Source of the DNA: Syntrophomonadaceae bacterium
Lineage (GTDB): Bacteria > Bacillota > PH28-bin88
Length of the DNA: 64,000 bases
Assembly: GCA_018333865.1 (NCBI GenBank)
Contig: JAGXSE010000001.1
Coordinates: forward strand, 155,126-219,125
Direction of reading: 5' to 3'
In this document: piece by piece, positions 42,259-49,976 of the stretch
How positions within the stretch are numbered: position 1 is the first letter of the stretch
How the letters are laid out: every line of letters begins with the position of its first letter
Program-made: the position numbers and the translations under genes
The notes under the pieces: model-generated
What the model saw: the letters and a program-made list of their open reading frames with translations, nothing else
Databases searched by the model: none
Told to the model about the DNA's origin: nothing

Positions 42259-43137
42259 ATGCCCTTTCTAATAACGGAAATTAGATCGAAAAAATATATT
42301 GATCTTGTATATGGGAACTTGATTAAAAAAATAGTGCCTCTCACTCAAATAAAAGCCAGGCTGGTGGCAGAACAAGGAATTTTATCTGTATATCAAGAAG
42401 TGGAATGCCCTTTTGCTGCAAAGGTTCAAATGGCTGTAGCCGAGAGCGTGGCCGATGTCATTGTAAATAAATGGGAAGCCAATATGATTGAAAACATGAT
42501 TGAAAGCAATTTTTATTATTTTACTGCAAACGAGAGAGGCAAGATTGGCATCAAAGCGCAAGAGATAATCAGCTGGCAAGACAATGAGGGTAATAGTCAA
42601 ACCACGTGTGCTGCTGTGGTTAAGAGGCAGAAGGAAATAAGTCAATTGTTAGCCGATTACCTGTTCGAGCAAAAATATTTAAATATCGAGGGCTTTATTA
42701 ATTTCCGCCTGCCGGATTATTGGAAAAGTCTAGAAAAGGCAGTTGAGCTTGCAGTTGACGATTATATGATGGAAAAAGAGCATAACGAGTTTGTACGGTT
42801 ATTAAAGTATTTCGTAGACGTGCAGGAACCTCGGGTAAGTATTGTTAATGTAATTCTAAAATCGTCCGGCTCTTTCCAAATGTTCGATAATGACACTAAT
42901 GTTATTGACAGCAGATATAAGAACGGGTTTAGCGTAGATATGGTGCAAAGTGAAATAGACAGTGAAGACTTATTGATTAGCGCCCTAATTACTGTTGCCC
43001 CGAAGCGGATTAATTTACACTTGCCAGAACCAAAAAAAGTAAAGGATATTTTGACAACTCTGCAGGGCGTATTTGGCGAACGAGTTAAGATTTGTGGGGG
43101 ATGTACGTGTTGTCACAACCTGGGAGAAAATCAATAA
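42259..43137 (+). CDS. ytxC: Sporulation protein YtxC
   Basis: A 292-residue protein matching the YtxC family of spore formers, whose members are found in sporulating Firmicutes but have no known biochemical role. Features are the N-terminal MPFLITEIRSKKYID, the central SNFYYFTANERGKI and FINFRLPDYWKSLEKAVELAVDDYMMEKEHNEFVRLLKYFVDVQEPR. The C-terminal end has CGGCTCC. ATG 42259 is chosen over GTG 42250 because GGAGGAGAGG is then correctly spaced. Soluble and probably mother-cell expressed. Confidence 0.85.
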   Translation: MPFLITEIRSKKYIDLVYGNLIKKIVPLTQIKARLVAEQGILSVYQEVECPFAAKVQMAVAESVADVIVNKWEANMIENMIESNFYYFTANERGKIGIKAQEIISWQDNEGNSQTTCAAVVKRQKEISQLLADYLFEQKYLNIEGFINFRLPDYWKSLEKAVELAVDDYMMEKEHNEFVRLLKYFVDVQEPRVSIVNVILKSSGSFQMFDNDTNVIDSRYKNGFSVDMVQSEIDSEDLLISALITVAPKRINLHLPEPKKVKDILTTLQGVFGERVKICGGCTCCHNLGENQ

Positions 43138-43190
43138 CAGTTATGTTCGGGCAATGAAACCGGAAAAACTGTAACTGTGCATTACTTTTG

Positions 43191-43216
43191 GTCCCCATAG
43201 GGGGACTTTTATTTTT
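43191..43216 (+). terminator. Intrinsic terminator after ytxC
   Basis: GTCCCC and GGGGGAC form a tight hairpin with a short ATA loop, followed by TTTTATTTTTT. Confidence 0.88.
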
Positions 43217-43400
43217 TAATTTGATATTATACTCGTCGAAGGATAAAATTTGCATTATAATCATCATAATAATAGCCGGGTATGAAATACGCTACACCGT
43301 TGGAACGATGCGGGGGATTATGACCTGCCGCCTGAAAAACTATATTCAGGTAAAAAAATTATTTCTCTTGCTAGCGCATATTTTATTGGTGGAGATAGAT

Positions 43401-44000
43401 ATGTGGTTTGTTTTTATTATTGCCCCTATTCTTGGTGCATTCATAGGTTGGATAACCAACTGGCTGGCGATAAAATTAATTTTTCGCCCTTATGTCGCTA
43501 TTCGGATACCTTTGATTAACTACAGTATTCAAGGTGTCATTCCCAAGCGGCGGCAAGAAATTGCATGCTCGGTAGGGAATGTTGTTGCTACTCAGCTACT
43601 TTCCCTAGAGGATTTAGTGGGCCAGATTAACATGCCTGAAAATCAGAGAAAGGCAATCGAAATTCTTTCGGGCTCAGTGAAGAATCATTTGCATGAGCGT
43701 CTTCCCATGTTTTTACCGCTACCTGTTAAAAACACTATTGTGCAGATTATTGAAGACATTCTCAGGCGGGAAGCGCCATTACTACTGGCGAGAGTAAGCA
43801 AGGACCTTTCCACTGAATTATCATCATCACTTAACCTTTCTTTGCTGGTACAGGATAAAATAAACCGGTTGGATTTAGAACAATTGGAACATCTTGTACT
43901 TAGTATTGCCTCCAAGGAATTAAAACATATAGAAGCTTTAGGTGCAATAATCGGATTTTTCATCGGCCTTTTCCAGGCTCTCTTGTTTTTTTTGCTTTAG
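43401..44000 (+). CDS. DUF445 family membrane protein
   Basis: A 199-residue protein with an N-terminal membrane segment (WFVFIIAPILGAFIGWITNWLAIKLIF) followed by the family motif FRPY...GVIPKRRQEIACSVG. A second hydrophobic segment lies at the C-terminus (ALGAIIGFFIGLFQALLFFLL). This matches the short form of DUF445 (YheB-like) in Firmicutes. The start at 43401 follows GGTGGAG; the frame extends further upstream to 43188 but over a low-complexity region with no ribosome binding site. Function unknown. Confidence 0.8.
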   Translation: MWFVFIIAPILGAFIGWITNWLAIKLIFRPYVAIRIPLINYSIQGVIPKRRQEIACSVGNVVATQLLSLEDLVGQINMPENQRKAIEILSGSVKNHLHERLPMFLPLPVKNTIVQIIEDILRREAPLLLARVSKDLSTELSSSLNLSLLVQDKINRLDLEQLEHLVLSIASKELKHIEALGAIIGFFIGLFQALLFFLL

Positions 44001-44008
44001 GAGGGAAT

Positions 44009-44036
44009 TTGACAAAAAAAAAGAATTGCATATAAT
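44009..44036 (+). promoter_or_regulatory. Sigma-A promoter of the thrS leader
   Basis: TTGACA (44009-44014) and TATAAT (44031-44036) with a 16-base spacer. Confidence 0.8.
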
Positions 44037-44042
44037 TAAAAG

Positions 44043-44275
44043 CAAAAATATTTAGTGATGATGGGGAAAGAACATTTAGGTAGGCTTCAGAGAGAAGGGA
44101 TCGTGGCTGAAAGCCCCTTTAGCTAATTCCAGATGTTTACCACCCTGGAACTGTGGGGGAATTAACTCCACCGGCCCTTACCTCCGTTATCTGGTGCTAG
44201 AGTGGTGCATTTTGTTCAGTAGGGTGGAACCGCGGGTTTAATCTCGCCCCTAAAGGGTGGGATTTTATTTTTTTT
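44043..44275 (+). promoter_or_regulatory. T-box leader of thrS (threonine)
   Basis: The conserved T-box sequence AGGGTGGAACCGCGGG lies at 44221-44236 and a terminator hairpin at 44241-44275 (ATCTCGCCC/GGGTGGGAT, then a T-run). A threonine specifier ACC followed by A occurs at 44139-44141. Uncharged tRNA-Thr should stabilise the antiterminator and raise thrS expression. Confidence 0.9.
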
Positions 44276-44293
44276 CAGGAAGGATGATTTTAT

Positions 44294-46204
44294 TTGGAGT
44301 TAGTTAGTATTAGACTCAAGGATGGCAGTGTTAATCAGTACCAAAAAGGGATTACCCCCATGGAAATTGCTGCGGGAATAAGCAAAAGACTAGCAAAAGA
44401 AGCATTTATTGCTAAATTCAATGGCATATTGGTCGACCTTGATCGCCCATTAAACCAGGATGGTACTCTCGAATTGCTAACTGAACAGGATGACGAGGCT
44501 ATGCAGGTTCTGCGTCACAGTGCTGCCCATATTATGGCTCAAGCTGTTCAAAACCTTTTTCCTGGAACTCGTTTGGGAATAGGACCTGCTATCCAGGATG
44601 GATTCTACTATGACTTTGATTCTGAGCATGTATTTATTCCATCAGATTTGGAATTAATTGAACAAGAAATGAAGCGGATAATAAACGAAGATTATCCATT
44701 CCTGCGCAGGACGATGAAGCGAGATGAAGCTATCGAATATTTTGGAAGTTACGGCGAAAAATACAAGGAGCAATTAATTGCTGAACTGCCGGAGGATGTG
44801 GAAATATCACTGTATTCGCAGGGCGATTTTAACGACTTGTGTGCGGGACCGCATATTCCATCTGCAGGAAAACTTAAGGCATATAAACTATTAAGCTTGG
44901 CTGGAGCTTACTGGAAGGGAAACGAGGCCAACAAAATGCTCCAGCGAATTTACGGTACTTGCTTTTTCAGGCAAAACGACCTTAATGAGCACTTGCACAG
45001 ACTGGAAGAAGCGAAGAAAAGGGATCATCGGAAACTAGGGCCTCAGCTTTCAATATATACTTTAGAAGAGGAAGGCCCCGGTTTTCCATTTTTTCATCCG
45101 AAAGGGATGGTTATTCGAAATGAATTAGAATTATTTTGGCGCGAGGAACATAAGAAGAGGGGGTATCTTGAAATAAAGACTCCCATCATTTTAAGCCGCG
45201 AGTTGTGGGAACGCTCAGGCCACTGGGACCATTACAAGCAGAATATGTATTTCACTAATATTGATGAAGATATTTATGCTATTAAGCCCATGAATTGCCC
45301 TGGTGCAATGCTTGTTTACAGTTCTTCCCAACATAGTTACCGGGACTTACCAATCCGAATGGGAGAGTTGGGACTGGTCCATAGGCATGAAAAATCTGGA
45401 GTTCTGCATGGCTTGATGCGAGTTAGGGCTTTTACCCAGGATGATGCTCATATTTTTATGCTGCCATCGCAGATTACTGAGGAAATAAAAGGTGTCATTG
45501 ATCTAGTAGACTACTTCTATCAAGTGTTTGGTTTTAAGTATCGAGTGGAACTTTCCACTAAGCCCGAAAAGTCTATGGGCTCACCGGAAATTTGGGATGC
45601 TGCAACCGGCGCGTTACGGAGGGCGCTAGAGGAGAAAGGTATGAATTACCGATTAAATGAGGGAGAGGGGGCATTTTATGGGCCCAAAATTGATTTTCAT
45701 TTAAAAGATTCCCTTGGAAGAACATGGCAATGTGGGACTATACAATTAGATTTCCAAATGCCAGAGAAATTTGATCTGACTTATATAGGAGAAGATGGAC
45801 AAAAGCATCGGCCAGTGATGATTCACAGAGTTGTATTTGGCAGTATTGAAAGATTCATTGGAATTTTAACTGAGCATTATGCAGGGGCATTTCCACTCTG
45901 GCTTTCTCCTATTCAGGCCAGAATATTAACAGTGACCGATCGGGTGAATGGTTATGCCTTGCAGGTAGCTGGGAAGCTGCGAGAGAAGGGCATCAGGGTA
46001 GAGACTGATCTTAGAAACGAAAAAATTGGCTATAAGATACGTGAAGGACAGATTGAGAAAACCCCTTACTTGCTGATTGTGGGGGATAAAGAAGCGGAGC
46101 AGGAAAATGTTTCGGTTAGGCAACGAGGAGTTGGAGACATTGGCACTGTAGATTTAGAGGAGCTCCTGGGCAAATTGCATGCTGAAATAGTGGAGAAGAG
46201 ATAA
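44294..46204 (+). CDS. thrS: Threonyl-tRNA synthetase
   Basis: A 636-residue class II synthetase with the standard order: an N-terminal TGS domain (residues 1-62), an editing domain with HSAAHIMAQAV near 73 and the CAGPHIPS motif near 183, a catalytic core with motif 2 (FRNE-type GLVHRHEKSGVLHGLMRVRAFTQDDAHIF) and motif 3 (HRVVFGSIERFIGILTEHYAG), and an anticodon-binding domain at the end. The TTG start follows AGGAAGGATG. Regulated by the T-box leader directly upstream. Confidence 0.97.
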   Translation: MELVSIRLKDGSVNQYQKGITPMEIAAGISKRLAKEAFIAKFNGILVDLDRPLNQDGTLELLTEQDDEAMQVLRHSAAHIMAQAVQNLFPGTRLGIGPAIQDGFYYDFDSEHVFIPSDLELIEQEMKRIINEDYPFLRRTMKRDEAIEYFGSYGEKYKEQLIAELPEDVEISLYSQGDFNDLCAGPHIPSAGKLKAYKLLSLAGAYWKGNEANKMLQRIYGTCFFRQNDLNEHLHRLEEAKKRDHRKLGPQLSIYTLEEEGPGFPFFHPKGMVIRNELELFWREEHKKRGYLEIKTPIILSRELWERSGHWDHYKQNMYFTNIDEDIYAIKPMNCPGAMLVYSSSQHSYRDLPIRMGELGLVHRHEKSGVLHGLMRVRAFTQDDAHIFMLPSQITEEIKGVIDLVDYFYQVFGFKYRVELSTKPEKSMGSPEIWDAATGALRRALEEKGMNYRLNEGEGAFYGPKIDFHLKDSLGRTWQCGTIQLDFQMPEKFDLTYIGEDGQKHRPVMIHRVVFGSIERFIGILTEHYAGAFPLWLSPIQARILTVTDRVNGYALQVAGKLREKGIRVETDLRNEKIGYKIREGQIEKTPYLLIVGDKEAEQENVSVRQRGVGDIGTVDLEELLGKLHAEIVEKR

Positions 46205-46254
46205 CCATTTGAAGAACAAAAAGGCAATTGCTTGACTAAAAGCCTTCTTTGTGT

Positions 46255-46400
46255 TATCTTCAATGGGGAGTAAATATTGCCAGTGCATAAAAGTAGAAGC
46301 CATCCCGCTTCTCACCTTACAACTTTGTATCGTTAGTAAGGTATTTTGAAATAATCTTTGTATTTTCGAGCGGGTGGTTATCTCGCTCTTATTTTTTACT
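46255..46400 (+). promoter_or_regulatory. Putative L20-type leader of infC-rpmI-rplT
   Basis: The region before infC holds a hairpin AGAAGC/GCTTCT at 46290-46307 and a terminator-like hairpin GAGCG/CGCTC with T-tail (46367-46397). In Firmicutes this operon has an L20-binding leader that causes premature termination. A weak promoter (TTGACT 46232-46237, TTATCT 46254-46259) lies upstream. The assignment rests on position and hairpins, not on a verified consensus. Confidence 0.55.
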
Positions 46401-46422
46401 CAATTATCGGAGGTGACGAATT

Positions 46423-46941
46423 ATTAGCAAAGATGATTTAAGGGTGAATGAGGATGTCCGGGCAAGAGAAGTGCGGTTAATTAACCATGATGGTGAGCAG
46501 CTTGGCATAATGTCATCACGAGATGCCCTTCGCATTGCTCAGGAGAAGGGGATGGACTTAGTTGAGATATCTCCTGCTGCAAAGCCACCTGTCTGCCGTT
46601 TAATGGACTATGGAAAATATCGCTATGAACAAAGCAAGAGAGAACGTGATGCCCGTAAACGCCAAAAGGTGACTAGCATAAAGGAAATCAAACTTAGAGT
46701 AAGCATTGAAGACCATGATTTTCAGGTTAAAGCAAAAAATGCTCAAAGGTTTTTAGAAGATGGCGACAAGATTAAGGTTACTATCATGTTTAGGGGCAGA
46801 GAAATAACCCATTCTGTGCTTGGTCAAGATCTATGTCAGAGGTTAGCAAAGCAACTAAGCCATATATCTAATATTGAGAAGCCCCCCAAAGTAGAAGGAA
46901 GAAACATGATCATGATCCTTACGCCGAAGCAAGAATCTTAG
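46423..46941 (+). CDS. infC: Translation initiation factor IF-3
   Basis: A 172-residue IF-3. The family N-terminus [19 protein letters not shown] is recovered only by starting at ATT 46423 (or ATT 46420) after GGAGGTGA; the nearest standard start, GTG 46444, would remove it. AUU starts are known for infC and permit autoregulation by IF-3. Motifs include [61 protein letters not shown] and [13 protein letters not shown]. First gene of the infC-rpmI-rplT operon. Confidence 0.95.
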   Translation: MSKDDLRVNEDVRAREVRLINHDGEQLGIMSSRDALRIAQEKGMDLVEISPAAKPPVCRLMDYGKYRYEQSKRERDARKRQKVTSIKEIKLRVSIEDHDFQVKAKNAQRFLEDGDKIKVTIMFRGREITHSVLGQDLCQRLAKQLSHISNIEKPPKVEGRNMIMILTPKQES

Positions 46942-46957
46942 AGAGGAGGTTGTTAAC

Positions 46958-47155
46958 ATGCCAAAAATGAAAACCCACCGTGGGGCCGCGAAAAGATTTA
47001 AGGTTACGGGGTCTGGAAAATTTAAAAGAGCGAAAGCTTTTAAAAGCCATATCCTAGAAAAGAAGACAGCTAAGCGTAAGCGCGCACTGAGACAAGCTGG
47101 TCTGGTTAGCAAATCAGATTATAAGCGGGTAGAAAGATTGATCCCTTATGCATAA
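46958..47155 (+). CDS. rpmI: Ribosomal protein L35
   Basis: A 65-residue basic protein with the L35 signature [21 protein letters not shown] and the C-terminal [17 protein letters not shown]. The ATG follows GAGAGGAGG, 16 bases after infC. Typical size and order for the operon. Confidence 0.97.
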   Translation: MPKMKTHRGAAKRFKVTGSGKFKRAKAFKSHILEKKTAKRKRALRQAGLVSKSDYKRVERLIPYA

Positions 47156-47181
47156 AAAGTGTTGAAAGGAGAGGAAATATA

Positions 47182-47535
47182 TTGGCTCGTGTTAAAGGCG
47201 GTACTGTTACGCGCAGGCGCCATAAAAAGATTTTAAAGCTTGCCAAAGGATATCGCGGGGCGAAATCAAAAATTTTTCGACCTGCTAATGAACAGGTGTT
47301 AAAATCCCTGGCATATGCATTTGCTCATCGGCGGAAGAGAAAAGGTGACTTCCGCAAGCTCTGGATTACTAGAATTAATGCTGCAGCAAGAATCAACGGA
47401 ATGTCATATAGCAGGTTTATTAACGGATTGAAAACAGCAGGAATCAATATTAACAGGAAAATGTTAGCCGACCTGGCTATAAATGATCTGCAAGCCTTTA
47501 GTAAACTTGTAGAAGCTGCTAAGGATAAAAGATGA
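47182..47535 (+). CDS. rplT: Ribosomal protein L20
   Basis: A 117-residue protein beginning [26 protein letters not shown], as usual for L20, with the conserved [24 protein letters not shown] and [12 protein letters not shown]. The TTG start follows GGAGAGGAA. L20 binds 23S rRNA early in assembly and in Firmicutes can repress its own operon through the leader. Followed by a terminator. Confidence 0.97.
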   Translation: MARVKGGTVTRRRHKKILKLAKGYRGAKSKIFRPANEQVLKSLAYAFAHRRKRKGDFRKLWITRINAAARINGMSYSRFINGLKTAGININRKMLADLAINDLQAFSKLVEAAKDKR

Positions 47536-47555
47536 GTATTATTTTCAAAGGTGCA

Positions 47556-47580
47556 AAGGTGACGCGAGTCACCTTTTTGT
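47556..47580 (+). terminator. Terminator after rplT
   Basis: AAGGTGAC and GTCACCTT form a stem with a GCGA loop, followed by TTTG. Confidence 0.85.
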
Positions 47581-47622
47581 TCTACTAAAAATAATAGCGA
47601 TCCTCATTCGGGGGAGGGCAGT

Positions 47623-48447
47623 ATGACTTGTCAAATTATTTCCTCAAAAAACAATGCATTAATTAAAAAAGCTGCTGCTTTGCAAAGGCGAAAGGAAAGG
47701 CAGTCCAGCGGTTTGTTTTTGTTAGAAGGAGTTAGGATGCTGGAAGAGGCCATAACCAAAGCAGAGATCGAGTATATGCTATTTACTATCAAGTTGACGG
47801 ATAGCAGGCGGGGAGAGGAGCTAATTAGAAGTGCACTGGCGAGAGGTGTGCCATGCTATCAGATTCCTGAAAACCTGCTGCATATAATTTGCACTACCGA
47901 ACATCCTCAAGGAGTAGTTGGGGTAGCCAAGCGTAAATTTTATTCTCTTAGTAAAATTATTTCTCAAGCGGAGTGTTTTTTGCTTTTTGCCGATCAAGTT
48001 CAAGATCCGGGAAATTTGGGTACGATTATTAGAACAGCCTCCGCAGTGGGAGTGACAGGAATAATTCTATCTCCAGGAACAGTTGATCCATACAATGAGA
48101 AAACCATCCGCTCCACAATGGGAGCTATATTAAGCATCCCAATCTTGGAAGGTATTATGGTTGAAGACTTCCTTGCCCAAGCACGATCGAATCAGGTTAA
48201 GGTTGTGGCAGGTGATCTGCGTGGAAACAAACCCCATTTTTTTGCGAACCTTTCTGGTAAAGTGTGTATTGCAGTGGGGAATGAGGCCGGAGGTATATCG
48301 CCTGAGCTACGGACAGGGGCCGATGAATTGGTGACAATACCGCTAAAAAAGAGCGTTGAATCATTAAATGCAGCAGTTGCAGCAGCAATCCTCCTTTATG
48401 AAAAAATCAGGCAAGATTTTGTTGCTACGGACTTTGCTTGCCAATAA
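47623..48447 (+). CDS. SpoU/TrmH family RNA 2'-O-methyltransferase
   Basis: A 274-residue SPOUT methyltransferase. An N-terminal substrate-binding domain (SSKNNALIKKAAALQRRKERQSSGLFLLEGVRML) precedes the trefoil-knot catalytic domain. The three SpoU motifs are present: ADQVQDPGNLGTIIRTASAVG (motif 1), CIAVGNEAGGISPEL (motif 2) and VTIPLKKSVESLNAAVAAAILLYE (motif 3). It probably methylates a ribose in rRNA (a 23S rRNA 2'-O-methyltransferase by similarity to YsgA-like proteins found at this position); the exact nucleotide is not known. The ATG follows GGGGGAGG. Confidence 0.9.
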   Translation: MTCQIISSKNNALIKKAAALQRRKERQSSGLFLLEGVRMLEEAITKAEIEYMLFTIKLTDSRRGEELIRSALARGVPCYQIPENLLHIICTTEHPQGVVGVAKRKFYSLSKIISQAECFLLFADQVQDPGNLGTIIRTASAVGVTGIILSPGTVDPYNEKTIRSTMGAILSIPILEGIMVEDFLAQARSNQVKVVAGDLRGNKPHFFANLSGKVCIAVGNEAGGISPELRTGADELVTIPLKKSVESLNAAVAAAILLYEKIRQDFVATDFACQ

Positions 48448-48466
48448 CAGCCCGGTGTGCTATAAT
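48438..48466 (+). promoter_or_regulatory. Sigma-A promoter upstream of yqzL and the pheS leader
   Basis: TTGCCA (48438-48443), a 17-base spacer and TATAAT (48461-48466), overlapping the end of the methyltransferase gene. Confidence 0.7.
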
Positions 48467-48507
48467 CTTTTTGAAAATGTTCCCCAAAAAACACTGGAAA
48501 GGTTGTG

Positions 48508-48606
48508 GTGCTATTGTTCCTGCCTGCCGAGATTTTTTGGAGGATTTTCGAGAAGACCGGTTCTATTACAGCTTACATCATGTACCGTAAGATGATTCTG
48601 CAATGA
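48508..48606 (+). CDS. YqzL family small protein
   Basis: A 32-residue reading frame starting GTG at 48508, with GGAAAGG just upstream, encoding MLLFLPAEIFWRIFEKTGSI... The core FWRIFEKTGSITAYIMYR matches the YqzL family (typically W-x-x-F-x-x-TG-x-I-x-AYL-x-Y), tiny proteins of unknown role in spore formers. The normal YqzL is about 45 residues with the same core. It lies between a good promoter and the pheS T-box. Confidence 0.7.
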   Translation: MLLFLPAEIFWRIFEKTGSITAYIMYRKMILQ

Positions 48607-48611
48607 CCCCT

Positions 48612-48903
48612 AATATTATGACTGATAAATGCGATGAACGGGACAAGTAACTGGGAGACCACTTTCAGGGAAATGGAGCCGTGACTGAAAGCTTCATTAA
48701 GTTGGTTACTATTGAAATTCACCCGCGAGCAGCAGGTTGAAACCAGTGTTCAGACTTCTGGTAGTAGGCCGGGCCGGTTTTCCACCGTTAAGTGGAAGCA
48801 ACAGGCATATAATATACTGTTGAGAAAGATAATCTAGAAATTAGATTAAAACGGGTGGTACCGCGGAAGACAGCTTTCGTCCCTTGCGATGAAGGCTTTT
48901 TTA
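48612..48903 (+). promoter_or_regulatory. T-box leader of pheST (phenylalanine)
   Basis: The T-box sequence ACGGGTGGTACCGCGG is at 48851-48866 and a terminator (AGCTTTCGTC/GATGAAGGCT, then TTTTTT) at 48872-48902. A phenylalanine specifier TTC followed by A lies at 48718-48720. The leader should read tRNA-Phe charging. Confidence 0.9.
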
Positions 48904-48925
48904 TTTGTTACAGGAGGTTTTAAGT

Positions 48926-49948
48926 ATGCGGCAGAATTTAGTGGCCATGAGAGATCAAGCCCTTAACGAGCTGGAGGCACTTGCTACTTTGGAAGCGGTA
49001 AATCTGTTTCGGATCAAGTATTTGGGTAAGAAAGGTGAGTTAACCCAGGTCCTACGGGGGATGGGGCAGTTGTCAGAAACTGAGCGGCCAGTTATTGGTC
49101 AGATTGCCAATGAGATACGGGATGAATTGGAGCAGAGAATAAAATTAAGACAAGAGGTAATACGTAGGCAGGAAGTAGAACAACGACTTGCTTCAGAGGT
49201 ATTTGATATTACCTTGCCAGGCAAACCTTTTCTCTTAGGCCACAAACATCCTCTCACCCAGATAATCGATAAAATCAGGGACATTTTTATGGGTATGGGT
49301 TATTCCGTAGCTGAAGGGCCGGAGATTGAGCTTGATTATTATAATTTTGAAGCCCTTAATTTGCCAAAGGACCATCCTGCCAGAGATATGCAAGATTCCT
49401 TTTACATAACGGAAGAAGTCCTCTTGCGGACCCATACCTCTCCTGTGCAGGTTCGTACAATGGAAGAAATGGTGCCTGAAATTCCTATCCGGATTATATG
49501 CCCAGGGAAAGTGTATAGAAGAGACGATGACGCAACCCATTCGCCAATGTTTCACCAAGTTGAGGGTTTGGTAATAGATGAAAATATAACCATGTCAGAC
49601 TTGAAAGGAACCCTGCTAACTTTTGCCCAAGAAATGTTTGGACGGGAGAGGCAAATCCGGCTAAGGCCCAGTTACTTCCCTTTTACTGAGCCAAGCGCTG
49701 AGGTTGATATTTCATGTATCATGTGTAGCGGAGATGGCTGTAGGGTTTGTAGCGGGTCGGGTTGGCTCGAAATACTAGGATGCGGAATGGTTCATCCCAA
49801 AGTCTTGGCCAATGTTGGTTACGATCCGGAAAAAGTTCGTGGATTTGCCTTTGGAATGGGTGTGGAGCGCGTTGCCATGCTTAAGTACCGGATTGATGAT
49901 ATGCGCCTTTTGTTTGAGAATGATCTGAGGTTTCTTAATCAGTTCTAA
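48926..49948 (+). CDS. pheS: Phenylalanyl-tRNA synthetase alpha subunit
   Basis: A 340-residue class II synthetase subunit with an N-terminal coiled coil (residues 1-90), then [22 protein letters not shown]. Motif 2 shows [28 protein letters not shown] and motif 3 [50 protein letters not shown] segment is a small metal-binding insertion seen in many bacterial PheS. ATG 48926 follows CAGGAGG; an upstream in-frame start lies in the T-box terminator. Confidence 0.97.
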   Translation: MRQNLVAMRDQALNELEALATLEAVNLFRIKYLGKKGELTQVLRGMGQLSETERPVIGQIANEIRDELEQRIKLRQEVIRRQEVEQRLASEVFDITLPGKPFLLGHKHPLTQIIDKIRDIFMGMGYSVAEGPEIELDYYNFEALNLPKDHPARDMQDSFYITEEVLLRTHTSPVQVRTMEEMVPEIPIRIICPGKVYRRDDDATHSPMFHQVEGLVIDENITMSDLKGTLLTFAQEMFGRERQIRLRPSYFPFTEPSAEVDISCIMCSGDGCRVCSGSGWLEILGCGMVHPKVLANVGYDPEKVRGFAFGMGVERVAMLKYRIDDMRLLFENDLRFLNQF

Positions 49949-49976
49949 ATTGAATTGATGAGCGGAGGGATTTTAA

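Noticed and set aside
42102..42284. Hydrophobic 60-codon plus-strand frame before ytxC
   Set aside because: No ribosome binding site, overlaps the ytxC start, and lies just after the tRNA terminator; composition is simply AT-rich.
43188..43400. Upstream extension of the DUF445 gene
   Set aside because: Runs of isoleucine codons, overlaps the ytxC terminator and lacks a ribosome binding site; the family N-terminus begins at 43401.
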